Shown: positions 1 through 11,996, counted from the first letter of the stretch. The stretch: 64,000 nucleotides of DNA from Siderastrea siderea (GCA_964030785.1 OZ034968.1:21607186-21671185); one strand, 5' to 3'. Program-made: numbers and translations. The notes: generated by a model from the letters alone, not told the origin.

Positions 1-282
1 GTATTGAAGCTGATTCTTTGTGGTTTCAACTTGAGACGATTAAATCTTATACATAATATATGCGTTACGAAGTTTAGCATATATTTGTATTCTGTGCGTT
101 TTCGAATCCGATCATTAGTATGCGGTTATTCCGGGCGGGTTGTATGTCAGTTATGCTATACAGTCTCCTGAATTTTCTGTTAAGCAAGTATTTAAGGAAG
201 TGTTTGGTAATAGTTCACTCTCTCGCCGTGTTATCAGCACTGCTTTAGTTTACTTTCTCGTTATGGCTAATGGTTCCGTCTT
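1..282. other. AT-rich left edge, no gene recognised
   Basis: I see no intact reading frame here. The stretch leads directly into the retrotransposon remnant that follows and may be its decayed gag region, but nothing in it is specific enough to say so. Confidence 0.3.
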
Positions 283-2005
283 TATTTCAGTATTGGGATT
301 TCGGCCATTTGATTCGTAACTGCCCTAACATCGCTGCCGGTTCTATTTGATCTGACCGCCCGCCCAACCGGGGACGACTTACTACAGAAGCTGCTTCTGA
401 TGTTCATGTGGACATTGTGGAAACTGATGAGTACCCGTTCGTTGTTGATTATTTGAATAGTGGGGTTGAGTTTGTGGAAAGCTCCACTGGCTTGAAAGGC
501 CGCCTGACAGAGTGTGTTAGCTATTTGAAGTCTACTATTAGTGCCCCACGAGAATCATCCTAACTTTCCTAACTCTTGGTTAATGATTGCATTCAGGAGC
601 ATTTCGGGCCTCCTTACTGCGTGAATCCTTTATCTGTTGCGGAGGGCAAAAATTTTATGCTGGTCATTGACCTCAGACACGTTAACCCTTGTCTTTGCAA
701 GCATTCTTTTAAGCCAAGGAATTGCATTGTCTGTCCAAAGTTTTTGAACAAAATTACTGGTTTTTCACCTGGGATCTTGAGTCAGGGTACCATTACGTTG
801 GTATTTATAGCGAGCATCAGAAATTCTTGGGGTTTGCTTGGCCCTCCTATGGTAGGGTGCTTGTTTTTGTTGTACCGGAAATTGTTGCGTCCCTTAGTGA
901 AGCGTTGGCACTCGATGAGCCATTGTTGTTTTGTTTCTTTGGACGACGGCATCTCGGGGCTTCCAGAGACAGATTTCTGCGATTGTGGCTAGTTTAGTGC
1001 ATCAGAAAGATTTGAAATTAAGTGGTTTGAAAATTAACAAAGAAAAGTCGGTGTTGGAGCCTATGGAAGTAGGGCAGTGGTTGGGCGTCATAATTGACAC
1101 GATTAGAATGCAGTTTAGATCTGGAGTTCCTACCAAGAAAATCGCTAAGCTAAAGAGCAATCTGGATCCATTATTTCGTCGAGCACTGCTACATTTAGGG
1201 ATCTTGTACGGGTGGCCGGCTTCATCAACTGGTTGTACCTAGCAGTTGGCCCTAATGCTACGCTGTTAACTAGACAAGGGGGGGGGGGGACAGGGGGTTT
1301 AAACCTCCCGCTTCCCGTACCCTTTAATCCCGGTTCCCGCCCTGTATTTTTTGGCTCCCGCCCCTTTGCATTTATTCGATTGCGAAATATTGCGCAATGT
1401 TGCGTAATTTTTCCCTTTTTCTCCCACTTCCCTCTACCTTGGGAATCCTGCTTCCCGCCCCCTCTTCTCCCGCCTCCTGTACACCTCCCGCCCCCCTGTC
1501 CCGCCCCACTAGACAGATTCATTCGACTACTAAAGCTCGTTCACGCTGGGATTGTTCCTTTTCTATTTCCGTTCCGTTGTTGGAGGAGCTGCGTTTCTGG
1601 TTCTCTAATATCGAAGCCTTTAACGGATACGGGTTTCAGCCGAAGTTTTCCTCCACTGCAGTTATTTTTTGTGATGTCAGTGGCTGGTGGATTCCAAATT
1701 AGATTGAACGATCAGCCTGTCAGTGGTATGTTCACTCCATTTGAAAGCCAGCAGAGTTCTACATTCAGGGAACTTAACTGGCCATTTTTTACGTTATTAA
1801 AGCGCATGTTGTTTTCCTGAGGCATATGAAAGTCAAAGTTTTCACTGATAATGAAAACGCTTCCAGAATTGTATCGATTGGCAGCCCCAAGCAGCATCTT
1901 CAGTCTTTAGCAATTGATATTTTCCTGCGGAAAATGACATCCAGATTGATGCTCAGTGGATTCCGACTGGTCCGCATTTCGTTGACTGATTCGCATCCCA
2001 TTACA
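283..2005 (+). pseudogene. Decayed DIRS-like retrotransposon (gag knuckle, reverse transcriptase, RNase H)
   Basis: Conserved blocks appear in order but in different frames. A zinc-knuckle remnant (GHLIRNCP, about 300-325) is followed by reverse-transcriptase blocks: LRHVNPCL near 680, FFTWDLESGYH near 760, HQKFLGFAWP near 820, and a thumb-side block with GLKINKEKS and GQWLGVIIDTIRM (1020-1115). The RNase H part shows LEELRFWF, FCDVSGW, FESQQSSTFREL and KVFTDNENASRIVS (1580-1880). This order and wording are typical of DIRS/tyrosine-recombinase retroelements rather than Gypsy or LINEs. No tyrosine recombinase or inverted terminal repeats are visible, and several frameshifts and stops separate the blocks, so it is dead. 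A MITE splits the RNase H region at 1277-1507. The remnant ends where a tRNA-type repeat begins. Confidence 0.8.
1277..1507. mobile_element. hAT-type MITE inside the DIRS remnant
   Basis: A 231-bp G/C-tract-rich insert is flanked by a perfect 8-bp direct repeat, ACTAGACA (1269-1276 and 1508-1515). Its ends are inverted: the left end has a G run then ACAGGGGG, and the right end read backwards gives GGGGCGGGACAGGGGG. An 8-bp target duplication with short inverted ends is the hAT signature. The duplicated bases lie in the RNase H codons, and the reading frame of the host retroelement resumes after the insert, so the insertion is younger than the retrotransposon. Confidence 0.8.
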
Positions 2006-2110
2006 AAAAAAGCTGTTTCAACTGAAGCAGTTGAAAAGAAGAAACCTGAAAAAATTCAGGCTTGAACCGGAATTTTTTCAGGTTTCTTCTTTTCAACTGC
2101 TTAAGTCGAA
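2006..2110. repeat. Imperfect palindrome made of opposed SINE tails
   Basis: The segment around 2009-2063 is the reverse complement of the tail that follows the tRNA-like gene at 2317-2365 (shared core CTGAATTTTTTCAGG then TTTCTTCTTTTCA). It is followed at once by a forward copy, giving a hairpin of roughly 45-bp arms. I read this as one reversed and one forward SINE tail placed back to back. Confidence 0.7.
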
Positions 2111-2243
2111 ACACCTTCACTGCGATGATTTTCATATAATTCTATCTTTATCCGCAGTTCAAATATATGATTATTTCATATATTCATATTCATTTCTCCA
2201 TCTACGGGATAAATACGAACTCACAATTGACTAGCTGCCAGTT

Positions 2244-2316
2244 GGCTTGATAGCTCAGTTGGTTAGAGCGCTGCACCGGTATCGTAGAGGTCATAGGTTC
2301 GATTCCCGTTCAAGCC
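2244..2316 (+). tRNA. tRNA-like head of a SINE-type repeat (pseudo-tRNA)
   Basis: The 73-nt segment has a perfect 7-bp acceptor stem (GGCTTGA with TCAAGCC), a D arm with A box TAGCTCAGTTGGTTAGAGC, and a B box GGTTCGATTCC. The anticodon arm is poor: one mismatch in the stem, C instead of U at position 33, nominal anticodon GGT. The T stem also has a mismatch. It is continued on both sides by repeat sequence that I recognise as common in coral genomes, so it is most likely the RNA polymerase III promoter of a SINE, not a working tRNA gene. Confidence 0.6.
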
Positions 2317-2395
2317 TGAATTTTTTCAGGTTTCTTCTTTTCATTTGCTTCAGTTGAAACAGCTTCACTGCGATGATCTTCATATAATTCTATAT

Positions 2396-3560
2396 TCAGT
2401 TATATTAAAACAGGGTAATGAGCAGCGTGACTACATGACAGCTTATTATAGCGTAACACTAAAATTGCGTGCGAAGTAAATAAAGTTCTTCGTTTTCCCT
2501 CTCCAGCTTCAAAGACAACACATCCTAACACGTCTGTTTGTTGCATTTTTGATGTATTCAAGTCCTGACAGGCGTGTTGTTAATCTTGCGTTCGGATCGA
2601 GATGTTTTGAGCGTTGCCTTACTTTCCCAAGGTTCAAATTACAAGCAGCTGTCAACTATGCAAATTTAATCAACAAACTCTTTGAACTATGAAGAACCCC
2701 GAAGTAAAGTTTGGTATCTTAAATCTTTTACTTTAATTCCTTTATCACCACTGTATCTGGGATTTTTAATGTTAGTTTCATTCAAGTTTTTCAAGAATAA
2801 CTAGGAACAAGCCCCCGCAAATTCCGATTTTACTTTGAAATGGTTTCTTGTTTACGTACGAAAAAGTGACACTGTAAAGTTTTAAATTCGCTGCTAGCTA
2901 GAGATAACCCCTAGGTATTTTAGGCTGTTTTGCTCCAGTCTTTTCACTACCGTTACAAATTAAACTTGGGCTTAAACTGTTATATTGTTTTCACTGTGTT
3001 TTTTAATAAGAGAGTAACGTTTAATAATTCCACGAAATATCTTGAAATATCTTCGATCGATACTTGCGGTGGACGGTTTTTATGCGGGTAATCGGCCGGA
3101 AATTACGGTACTTCCGATTTTTTTTTGTTATTTCACATTACAAGCTATTTACAAAGTGTTTCTACATTGCAGCAGAACACATTAAGTCGAGTTGGTTCGT
3201 TGCGGCCACGACGTTCATACGTAAATCTCAAATTGAGAAATCCGTCATGAGTATAATTACTGGTGTGTTTGCTGCTGTCGAAATTTGTGCCACGGCTAAG
3301 TAAACGCAGGACTACAACGCGAAACACAAAACAGCGCATACGAAGTAACATTAAATAGTTCCTGTTAAACGAGATTCGCGAATGCAAAACACTTTAAAGC
3401 CCGGGGTCGTACTCCGTATAAACTGTATGGGTATGTGTCACTGATAAGGTAAGGGTTTCAGTGTCTCGGTGGCACACCTCCACCCAACGTCTCACAGAAT
3501 TCTCTCCCGGTCCCACACACGAAAGACAGATACCGTTTACCGCCGTTCTTTCAGGCTTTG
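2396..3560. other. Intergenic, no gene recognised
   Basis: AT-rich sequence with only short unconvincing frames. It ends in a more GC-balanced stretch leading into the CRE/CCAAT palindrome. Confidence 0.4.
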
Positions 3561-3597
3561 CATTGGCCAATTACGTCACTTTCGTGACGTCATTGGC
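3561..3597. promoter_or_regulatory. Palindromic CCAAT-CRE-CRE-CCAAT cluster
   Basis: Two cAMP-response-type sites (TTACGTCA at 3571 and TGACGTCA at 3585-3592) sit between CCAAT (3567-3571) and its reverse ATTGG (3592-3596), so the whole block reads nearly the same on both strands. NF-Y and CREB/ATF sites in this spacing are typical of proximal, often bidirectional, promoters. An ATG at 3621 opens only 22 codons, so the gene served, if any, is not identified; this could also be part of an unrecognised repeat. Confidence 0.45.
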
Positions 3598-3600
3598 TAA

Positions 3601-4611
3601 AAATACAGCAGGAAGGCAAACATGGATCCGGTAGAAACGTTGGACGAATCGACTCCATTCGACTTGAATCGACTCGAATCGTCTGTGTTGTAGTCAACCC
3701 GACTATGAAAAACCGGTTGCAGATGATTATCTCAATAGAGGATCGAAACTTTTGAGATTTTAAATTTCTAATCGATACCTAATGAATTTTCACTAGCAAT
3801 TAGTCACTGTCTTTCTGTAGACTGGAATATATTTTAAAGACAATATGTCGCGCTTCAAATGATTTCTTGGACTGGAAGAGATAACATACACACCCAGGAG
3901 CAATCTTCCTCGACAGTGTTGAAGAAAATGCCGATATTGAAATTGCACAACTTTAACTTATCACCTCACTTTTTTTAATTTTCAATTTTCTTTCCTTCTT
4001 TATCATAAACCGTCTAATAAAGTGAAATCATATTAAGGGCTAAAAAGTTCTGGTACGCACTTACATATATCGCGTAAATGCAGGAAAGCCCCTGGTTGTA
4101 ATCGAATCGACCAACCGGAGGTGGATTTGCGGGACAGTTAAATAACTACAATCCCTAATCAAATCACCATAGTTGGAGCCTCTCGTAAGCGATCACCGCC
4201 TAAGCAATCAAAATGTCATCCCGGCAAAATAACAAAAATGTATTCTGCAACCAACAATGCTGAAATATGGCTTGAAGAGTTTAACTAAATGCGCTCAAAT
4301 TCAGGCATTTGACAGTGTATATATGACTTAAACTTAAGTGAATTTTCTTCTTTTACATGTTTATATGGTCAGAAGAAACGTTTATGGCCAAAACAGTAGG
4401 GGAAGGAATTCGTTGTTAGTTTCAAGCAAAGGAAACACACAGACTCTATGATAACAGCTGTCACCTTTAACATGGAACATTTATTAAACTACATCTACGC
4501 CCCTTACATCCGTAATCTTAAATCACTCACAAAGAAACTCGTTTAAACGGTTTTTCCTTTTTTTCGTTCGTCAGTGCTGTTGGTAGGTTGCGAATTGACT
4601 AATTTTCATTC
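3601..4611. other. Intergenic, no gene recognised
   Basis: AT-rich DNA without coding signal. A short near-repeat of GAATCGACTC units lies around 3645-3680. Confidence 0.4.
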
Positions 4612-4718
4612 CTGGGAGTCTCCATATACCCAGGGAAATCCCCTTTTCTGGGTGGCTCCCTGAACCCAGGGAAATCCCCTTTTCTGGGTAGCGCCTACCA
4701 CCCAGGGGAAACCCCTCT
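4612..4718. repeat. About 42-bp tandem repeat, three copies
   Basis: The phrase ACCCAGGGAAATCCCCTTTT followed by CTGGGT recurs around 4638, 4675 and, diverged, 4710. The unit has CCCAGG/CCTGGG symmetry. Reading frames across it on the minus strand translate the repeat (PEKGISLG units) and are not taken as a gene. Confidence 0.7.
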
Positions 4719-7700
4719 TCATTGCTTCCTTCAGGTATGCAGTGTGGAGCGTGGCTGGAAGGGAGCGGCGACCATACGACTGACTGTGCTCGCACTTTTC
4801 CGGGATCTTCATTTTCTCAGGGTCCACAGCTGTTTTCAAATCAAAAAAACTAGAAGCAAGAAAAAAAAGTCGCCATTAAATGACCTCGTACGAAAATATC
4901 CTGGTAGCATGATGCTTAAGAATTCGATTGCCGTATATAGCTTAATTTTAAAACTTTACTACAGCTCTGAGTTGGGTGTTAAGGTGATAAATGTAGATTT
5001 ATTAGTATTTATTTGTTAACAGTTTCTAGTTTTACAATAAACTGAAGGCAAAAATTCTGGTAGATGAATTTCTTATAAGTGTGACTCTTCAATCTTAAAT
5101 TGAAGGTACTGAATAGCGCTTGAAACTCAGCAGTTATTATTCCGTAAGATGATTTTCCGTCTTTTGAATCTATGGAGGAACTTTTTTAATTGTGACTATT
5201 AATTAAAAATTGTCGAGCAGCAATTTCCCTTGGTACTGTTTATCATGCTGAGCAAGCTAATTGTAGCTCATGAGTCTGTGGACGAAAATGTAAAACGTGG
5301 CCCTTAATTCAAGAAAAAGCTCTCTAACAATTTTTCTGTGGTGTTATAAACTACGCCGTTCGAGGTGGCTCTAACTAGTAAGTCTATGGACAACATTCCA
5401 AGCTGTGGCCATTTAAGTAAAAGCTATGGCGACGTAGTGCTTCTCTAAGGTGATGTAGTGGATCATAAGGTTAATGAGTGCGTTTACCTTCCTGTCATAG
5501 CGCTGCCGTCTGCCTGTTTTGCGGCATAACTCACTGGAATACACTGGTCACCACTCTCCAGAGTTAAAACCACAGATGCTGACAAGCAGAATAAATTGAT
5601 TTATTAATTCCACCATCTATGTTTTTATAAAGAGGCTGTGACACGGCACTCCAGTCCAATTTTATTTCCAATTACTCCCCTCGCTATGGAACTTAACGTT
5701 AGATAAGAAATTACTTGCAAATATAATGACAAAGTGACAGCTTCGTGACAAACAATTTTGTATCCCAAGCGTTACATTTAAATTTATGAACAGCAGAGAT
5801 ACATATTGAAAAACTGTTTGGCTGAATTACTTCAAAGACCCCAATTGCAATCTATAATCCGTATTTACCTTCTATTCTTCAGTTTGGCTCATTCGTGCCT
5901 TCTTTTGTATCTGCTGTGTTATTTGAACCTTTCGTCAATTTTTAAGCGGTTATCTTCAACAGATTTTGCTCAATTTGGTGGCCCGGTCCTAGTGGCTGAA
6001 TCAACAAAGCCACATGACGCATTATCCTTCAACTTAATTTGGGGGACATCTGATACGTGATAAAAGAAGTTGTGCTGTTCATCAATTAAGGCGTCGAGAA
6101 ACTGCGAAAGCAGAAACTTGGAAATGATTAGCCCTAAACTATTCGCTGTCTGATGTACTTGTTTTTGGAAATCATTTGCAAACGTAAACCCGTGAGATGG
6201 CTCCTATCACGAGCTTGACTTTCTGCAGATATTTTACAGAATCTTTCTAAAATGATTCCTACTGAACAACTGAACTATTGAATCGAGAGAAGGTACTAAC
6301 ATTACAGTAGGCTACACCACACGAATTCATAATCTGATTTGCTTGTATTTGTTAATTCACTGCTTCGTACAAAAAAAATTTAGTTAAGTAAAAACTTATT
6401 TATGCAGGACAGGTTTATCTGCTAACACCATTTTCCTGGTAAAGTTGTATACTAAGAGTTGCTGTTGTTAGTTGTCGAAACTCTGTGGCGCACCTGGAAC
6501 TCCTTGTAAGGTGTGTACCCGGATTAAAAAGTGGGAAAAGGTTGGGTTGAATCTTTCTTACAATTTCCCCCCTTTAGCCGTATTTTCTTTTAACGAGAAA
6601 AAGTCGGGACGGATTTCCACGTCCTTCTGTAGGTCGCCGTCTGGAGGTAACCACGCCTTTTCCCCAACTGATAGGGGCAAACGGGACGAAGCCTTTGCAG
6701 ATTACATCTCAAGCTTACCTCCTCCATCACCGGACGAATACAAGTCAACCGTCGCTCCATTCAATCCAAGTTTACCCGAAACATCAAGCGACATCTTATT
6801 TAAAACTTCTTCCATATCTGAAAGGCTTGGTAAAGCGTCCCCATGACTGGAGATACATCTTCCAGCGGAGACCAAGTAGTACTTTTTCTATTTTTAGAGA
6901 AAACATAACGGAAATTATACAATTTAGATATTGTAGGCATTGCGTTTTGGTTTCGCCCCTTTATTTTGTGCATGGTTACACGACCGCAAAAATGAAATCT
7001 GCGAAAATTGTTCAACAGTTAAAAAACAATTTTACATTGTTGCTCCTTTTTATGTAATAACATAAATGTAGTTTGGTAATGTACCACACTCTTCTACCGA
7101 TAAGCTATTTGTTGTTCTTTCCTTGAGATAAGGCTGCATGTGTAAATGTACTTTTGCACTGGAGGCTTTGCACTTTTCTCATTTTTGTCCCTTACTCATC
7201 GCAAAAAGCAAAAATGTTACCCAAGTAGCTTTATTGTCAATTCTGCGCCATTTTTTGCTGAATCTAGAAACTGCACAGCATAGTTATCTTATACGCTTTG
7301 AAGTTGAGCAGAGATGAGCTAGAGTTTTCAAATGAGTGTTCAAAGTATTTAAATTTTTGCGCCACCTTTGAACACAAAAATTGGTAAAACCGATAGGTAA
7401 GCAATAAGTTAAATACGACATTGAAATGCTGCTGGTTATCTGTCCATGCAGGTGGAACTATGGGGACACTTTTCACATCTCATATCAACAGGAAGTGCCT
7501 GATCATGAATGGATTTAACCTCGGCTACCTACAGTTGAAGTAACTTTCGCCGAAGCGAGTATCTTAATATTTATTACCCATTGAGTGCCCATTTCAGTCT
7601 ATAACGAATGAAGAAAGGCATCGGTGATTTTGTGCCTAGGTTATTGTTTCCCTCGTTGAGTCTCTGTTTATTGAACATTTTCTTGGTAGCTAAAGATGTG

Positions 7701-8464
7701 GAAGTGGATGCTAAGAAAAATTCACACGACCGGTTTGCAGGTGGTTGGATCGTTGCTTTGTAGTCTTATGAATGCGCAAAATTTTATATGTTGCATGGTG
7801 AAAGTAATGTCGTGAATCTTTCTGTTTGTAACAGCTGTTTTTAAGGATTGAAATTCTTACGTCTTTGAAGTCGGCATAGACAGAGTAGGGCTGTCCGTCT
7901 ATAGTTGAGTCAGCTTGAAAACGTTGTTGATTTAAATCCAAGTTAAAGTGTATGTCACTTGTCTCACTTCTTGCTTCCATTACTTCTTTCTGAAATAATT
8001 TGTTTGAAAACGGTTAATTCCATTTCAAATTACTTTCCATCCCCAGAAAGATCTGAAAAAAAAATAAAACAAAACACAACAAAAAAGAAACAACAAAAAC
8101 AACAACAACAAAACAGCAGTAAAAACATCAATAATCGAAATTTTTTAATTTTTTTAATCTAAGGTACTTTTCTCGAGTTGGAGGTGAGTTACAAAAAATA
8201 GTATTTGGGGTTAAGAACTGAGTTATACACTTAAATCCTCGCATGCGAGGATGGCGACTGATTTCAGTACTGATTTTAGTTCGGAGGACTGATGGTACTG
8301 AGTGGGTAAAGCCAAGCAAGGATTGTTAAGGCATAATTTCAATTAGTTTTCACACAGGGCTAGGGAAGTTACCTACTAGAATACAGAACCTTAACTTGAA
8401 CTCAACTCAAACACTAACTCAATCTCAAAAAACGCTTTTTGAATTGAACAAATTTGATCGACTG
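4719..8464. other. Long gene-poor stretch
   Basis: No gene family is recognisable. A 124-codon plus frame at 6472-6846 has no domain I know and no clear splice sites. At 8040-8120 there is an A-rich tract (AAAAAC/AACAAC units). Confidence 0.4.
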
Positions 8465-8565
8465 ATTGATAGATAGATGGAACACTGGATGGACAGATGG
8501 ATGGATGGTTGGTTGGATGGATGGATGGTTGGATGGATGGATGATATGGATGGATGGATAGATCA
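8465..8565. repeat. GATG microsatellite
   Basis: Imperfect (GATG)n with GGTT interruptions. It explains the IHPSIQPS-type peptide read on the minus strand. Confidence 0.9.
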
Positions 8566-8842
8566 ATAAATGGACAAATTAAAAACCAACCAATCGAAAT
8601 TCGATGTTGTCGTTGCTGTTCATTGACGTTAATGTCGGACGCAACGACAGACTTATTTAATGGTCTGAACGTATTTCTCGCAGAAGGTAAATCCTGTCTT
8701 CTCCTTCGCTCGAATACATTGTAACAGAAAGCGCCTAAAGTTTCAAGATATACAGCAATTGCAAAACAACTAGTAAGTGCCTTATCTGTATAGCTAAGAA
8801 GGATAGCCCGGTAACCCACGTTCCCTACCGATAAAAACTCAC

Positions 8843-9048
8843 CACATACAGTCTTCCGGAGAGTTGCTTCGGAAGTCCTGAATGAAAGAAAGATGACGTT
8901 AGGTGAAAGAACTCTGCTGGACATTGAAGTTAGCTAACAACATGCAAAAAAAAATCGCACCAGAGCAGGTTGCAGATCGTTTAGCTGGGTGTGGTTCAGC
9001 GTTGGAGTAACCAACCAGCAGAACAGCAACAAAGATAATCGCCTTCAT
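8843..9048 (-). CDS. Putative secreted peptide precursor, first two exons
   Basis: On the minus strand an ATG at 9048 opens 29 codons with a clear signal peptide (MKAIIFVAVLLVGYSNA) followed by EPHPAKR, a possible dibasic processing site, and SATCS. The exon runs 9048-8961 and ends at a GT donor in phase 1. A second exon, 8877-8843, starts after a good pyrimidine-AG acceptor, completes the split codon and reads GLPKQLSGRLYV before a GTGAGT donor in phase 0. Further exons should lie below 8840, where a fragment with VFERRRR is visible around 8700, but I could not join them securely. The family is not recognised; a small secreted matrix or regulatory protein would fit. The signal peptide and matching splice phases are the main support. 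Confidence 0.5.
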
Positions 9049-9351
9049 TGTGGATTCAGATTTGCCAAATGATAACCACGGCTCTCTTGAACTGTGAAGT
9101 GCAATCTGTACCAGCGTCGTTTATACTTTTTTAGCAGTGAAATCGTAAACCTGTTTTAAAAGTAATATTCACAATTACTAAAGAACACTCTCAAATTCGT
9201 AAAAGCAATTTAACAGAAAGTGCAAGACTAAACAGATAGAATAACTGTTGACCCTCAATAAAATCATTGAGGCAAAAAGCACGTAGCAAGCGAGGATAAA
9301 CAGGATGATTTAAAAAATAAACTTGATGCCATTCTACATTTCTACTCAGCT

Positions 9352-9371
9352 GAGCTGAGCTGAGCTGAGCT
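9352..9371. repeat. Pentanucleotide microsatellite (GAGCT)n
   Basis: Four uninterrupted GAGCT units, self-complementary over each AGCT. Confidence 0.85.
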
Positions 9372-9994
9372 GCTTTCAAAGCAGGCAAAAAGTTAGCAAA
9401 GACTTCAACATAATGCGGATGCTAAAAAGCCAAAAAAAAAAAGGACGATTTTTTTTGGCGAAGAGTTGGCGTCAACTCAATTAATTGAGGTAAAAAGGAT
9501 GTACGTAAACACGAATAAAGTTACAACTTTTCCATGATTTAGTTGCTTCATTTTAATAACAGTTAAGCTTTGACGTTTTACACGGCGTATTCAGCTGCCG
9601 AAGGTTAAAGTTTCCAAAGAGCTGTAAATAGTCTACTGAGCAATTTCAAATTAAGTGGGCAACTAGGCAGACAGGATATTAACTAATTGCTGTTAACGTC
9701 TTCAATGGAATCGATAAAATTGGACTGATTCAAACTCGCCCTTTCAAAAAAACCTTTAATACTACATTGAACTTTCCAGCAAACCATATACTACACAAAA
9801 CCTATATTGTATGCTGTTCTGTACTTCTAATCAGCTGCCCATGAAGCAGGTAAAAAAGTCAGCAAAGCCAACTCAGACCTAACGAAAGATAAAAAGTAAA
9901 ATTTTCTTAAGTGTTAACGTCAATAAGTAATCGAGATAAAAAGGTTTTACGTAAACACGAATACAGGTACAACTCTTTCTTAACTTAAAAAGTT

Positions 9995-10404
9995 TAGCTA
10001 TGCTATTTTATGGAATATACTGCATCGAAAATGTGGAACTCTATACCAGACGAAACAAGAAAGATCAAAACATATACGGTTTTTAAGAACAATTTAAGAA
10101 CATTGAACCTTACAGGACTTTGACCGAGAAGTGTGACAATTTTTATTATTTTTATATATTTATTTATTTATTCATTTTTTTTCAAATACAGTTTTTACTA
10201 TTTTACTGTTTTTAATAATATTTTTATATTTCTATATTTTATTCTTAGTTAGACAAAATATTATAACACGTAGTCATTCTTAATCATAGCTTAACTTAAT
10301 TTATACACTTCCAAGAAGTTTTTATTTTTCTATTTTGTATTTTTATTTCGTGGCGCACCGGTAAACTAGCTTTTTAGCTAAGCGTGCTGACCACGTTAAT
10401 AAAG

Positions 10405-10451
<47 letters not shown>

Positions 10452-10452
10452 G
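9995..10452 (+). mobile_element. 3' end of a CR1/L2-like LINE
   Basis: The end of the reverse-transcriptase ORF is visible near 10030 (MWNSIPDETRKIKTYTVFKN), matching the WNSLP...FK motif seen at the C-terminus of CR1/L2-type ORF2 proteins. It is followed by a stop, an AT-rich 3' UTR and, after AATAAAGGATTG, a terminal (GATT)n array at 10406-10450 of the kind that ends such LINEs. The element is 5' truncated. Confidence 0.6.
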
Positions 10453-11029
10453 GAATGTACGCAGATGCCAAAAGTTCAAAACTCTGAATGGCTAAAAAAT
10501 TTATTAAGCAATTAAAACAGTGGGCAACTAGGCACTTAGAATAGCCAATAACAAAAATTGGAAATGGTGTTCAAGCGAAGTTAAACTCATACTTATTGTA
10601 TAGTTGCTTTACTTGAACAAAACGTCGCTTTATATTCTCGTACCAACCCTATGGAGACTACCCCGTCCCTGCCAATAGAAAAAATAGAAAAATCTTGTTA
10701 AAACGTTATAACGCGTTAAGTTTGTATCAGTTGAAACTTAGTCTTCAATGTGCACTGGTACCGTTAAGTTAGCCTTAACCAAGATTTAGTTTGATCTGTG
10801 ATAAAAATGCAGAAAATGAGGTGGAGTTGTGTAAGATTTTTTGAATTGAATAAATTTCAATTGATCAGGCCGACTTCATTGAGGCCCTTTCAGCTGTGCA
10901 TAGTTTAACAAAGAATTAGAAGGAACAAAAAGGCTTAAAAGCATTGCAAACAGCAATATAAACAATATAAACAGATAGAATAACTAATCGCTGTGAATAA
11001 ATGAGTCGGATAGAAACAATTTGAACAAG

Positions 11030-11103
11030 AATAAAGTTACAACTTTTAAGTTGTAACTTTATTCTTAACAATTGAAGGAATTTAAAAATTCCTTCAATTG
11101 TTT
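11030..11103. repeat. Two adjacent perfect hairpins
   Basis: AAGAATAAAGTTACAACTT and its exact reverse complement lie two bases apart (11030-11069). A second perfect hairpin, AACAATTGAAGGAATTT with its complement, follows directly (about 11068-11103). Confidence 0.9.
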
Positions 11104-11832
11104 GTGTCGACTAATCGTGTTCATTGAAAGAAAGTGTTCAAAAAAAATTCTTTTTGGTGCCTAACCTCCTTCTTTCGTGTTACTTTGTTGAGGAGGCAGT
11201 GTTGCCCATTTTAATTCCAAACATTAAAAAAAACCCACCATTTTCTGAGGCAGTGATGCCGTAATTTAGCTCCTGTCTCCTCAAATCCCGGTCGAAACGT
11301 CTATTACTTCATCCGCAGCATGTAAACTAAACTTTTCTTCCATTTCCAAGGTTGTTTGGCAAATTTGACCTCGAGCACGCACACAATTCGAAATTTGGAC
11401 GTAGTTTTTGAACGAGAAAAACACCGTACCCGGTCGCGATCGCCTTACGGGCTTTAGAGCTCTGTCCCGTTGTTTTTGGTTCTCAGTTCGATTAAATTTT
11501 GGAGTTTGTAGGCCATTTGATGGTCTTTCCTTGCATTAGAAAAGATTTCAACTAAACTTTCAGAAAACCAGTTCCAAGGCCAAGATTTGCATCAATTTCA
11601 CAAGGAAACTTTTTTCCTTTTATTTTGGATAACTCTGGTCTACTTTAAGTGAGCTCTTCAGTTTAGGTACTTTTTGGTAAAAGTGTGCCAGGTGCATCAG
11701 TTGCTTATCAAAAACATCAGCTGTCATTCACAATAATGACGTCATAAACTGAACAAGGGCTATGGTCCTTGGCGGGCGTTTTTGGGCGGCACGGGTGTCA
11801 ATGGGTTAAGCATAAAACTTTCGACCGGGGCG

Positions 11833-11996
11833 AACGCACTGACTATCCAAAGCGACTCATCATGAGCATGGTACTATGCCTTCGCGGCCCTCCAGAGTAA
11901 CCCTGTTTTTTGTTAACGCACTGACTATCCAAAACGACTCATTATGAGCATGGTACTATGCCTTCGTGGCCCTCCAGAGTTACCCTGTTTTTTGTT
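11833..11996. repeat. 82-bp tandem duplication
   Basis: Two copies (11833-11914, 11915-11996), differing at a handful of sites, begin AACGCACTGACTATCC. A G homopolymer follows near 12035. Confidence 0.9.

Larger units (their letters stand above)
9200..11060. repeat. Diverged dispersed repeats of one family
   Basis: Phrases recur: CAGATAGAATAACT near 9230 and 10975; GTGGGCAACTAGGCA near 9655 and 10520; TACGTAAACACGAATA near 9500 and 9945; AATAAAGTTACAACTTT near 9514 and 11030. The spacing suggests old tandem duplication with later insertions. Confidence 0.5.

Noticed and set aside
1212..1820. 202-codon plus frame
   Set aside because: It is a chance fusion of RNase H codons and the inserted MITE.
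2244..2316. A functional tRNA gene
   Set aside because: Poor anticodon and T stems, and embedded in SINE sequence.
8391..8924. 177-codon minus frame
   Set aside because: It spans a GATG microsatellite and runs across the exon/intron structure of the secreted-peptide candidate; no domain.
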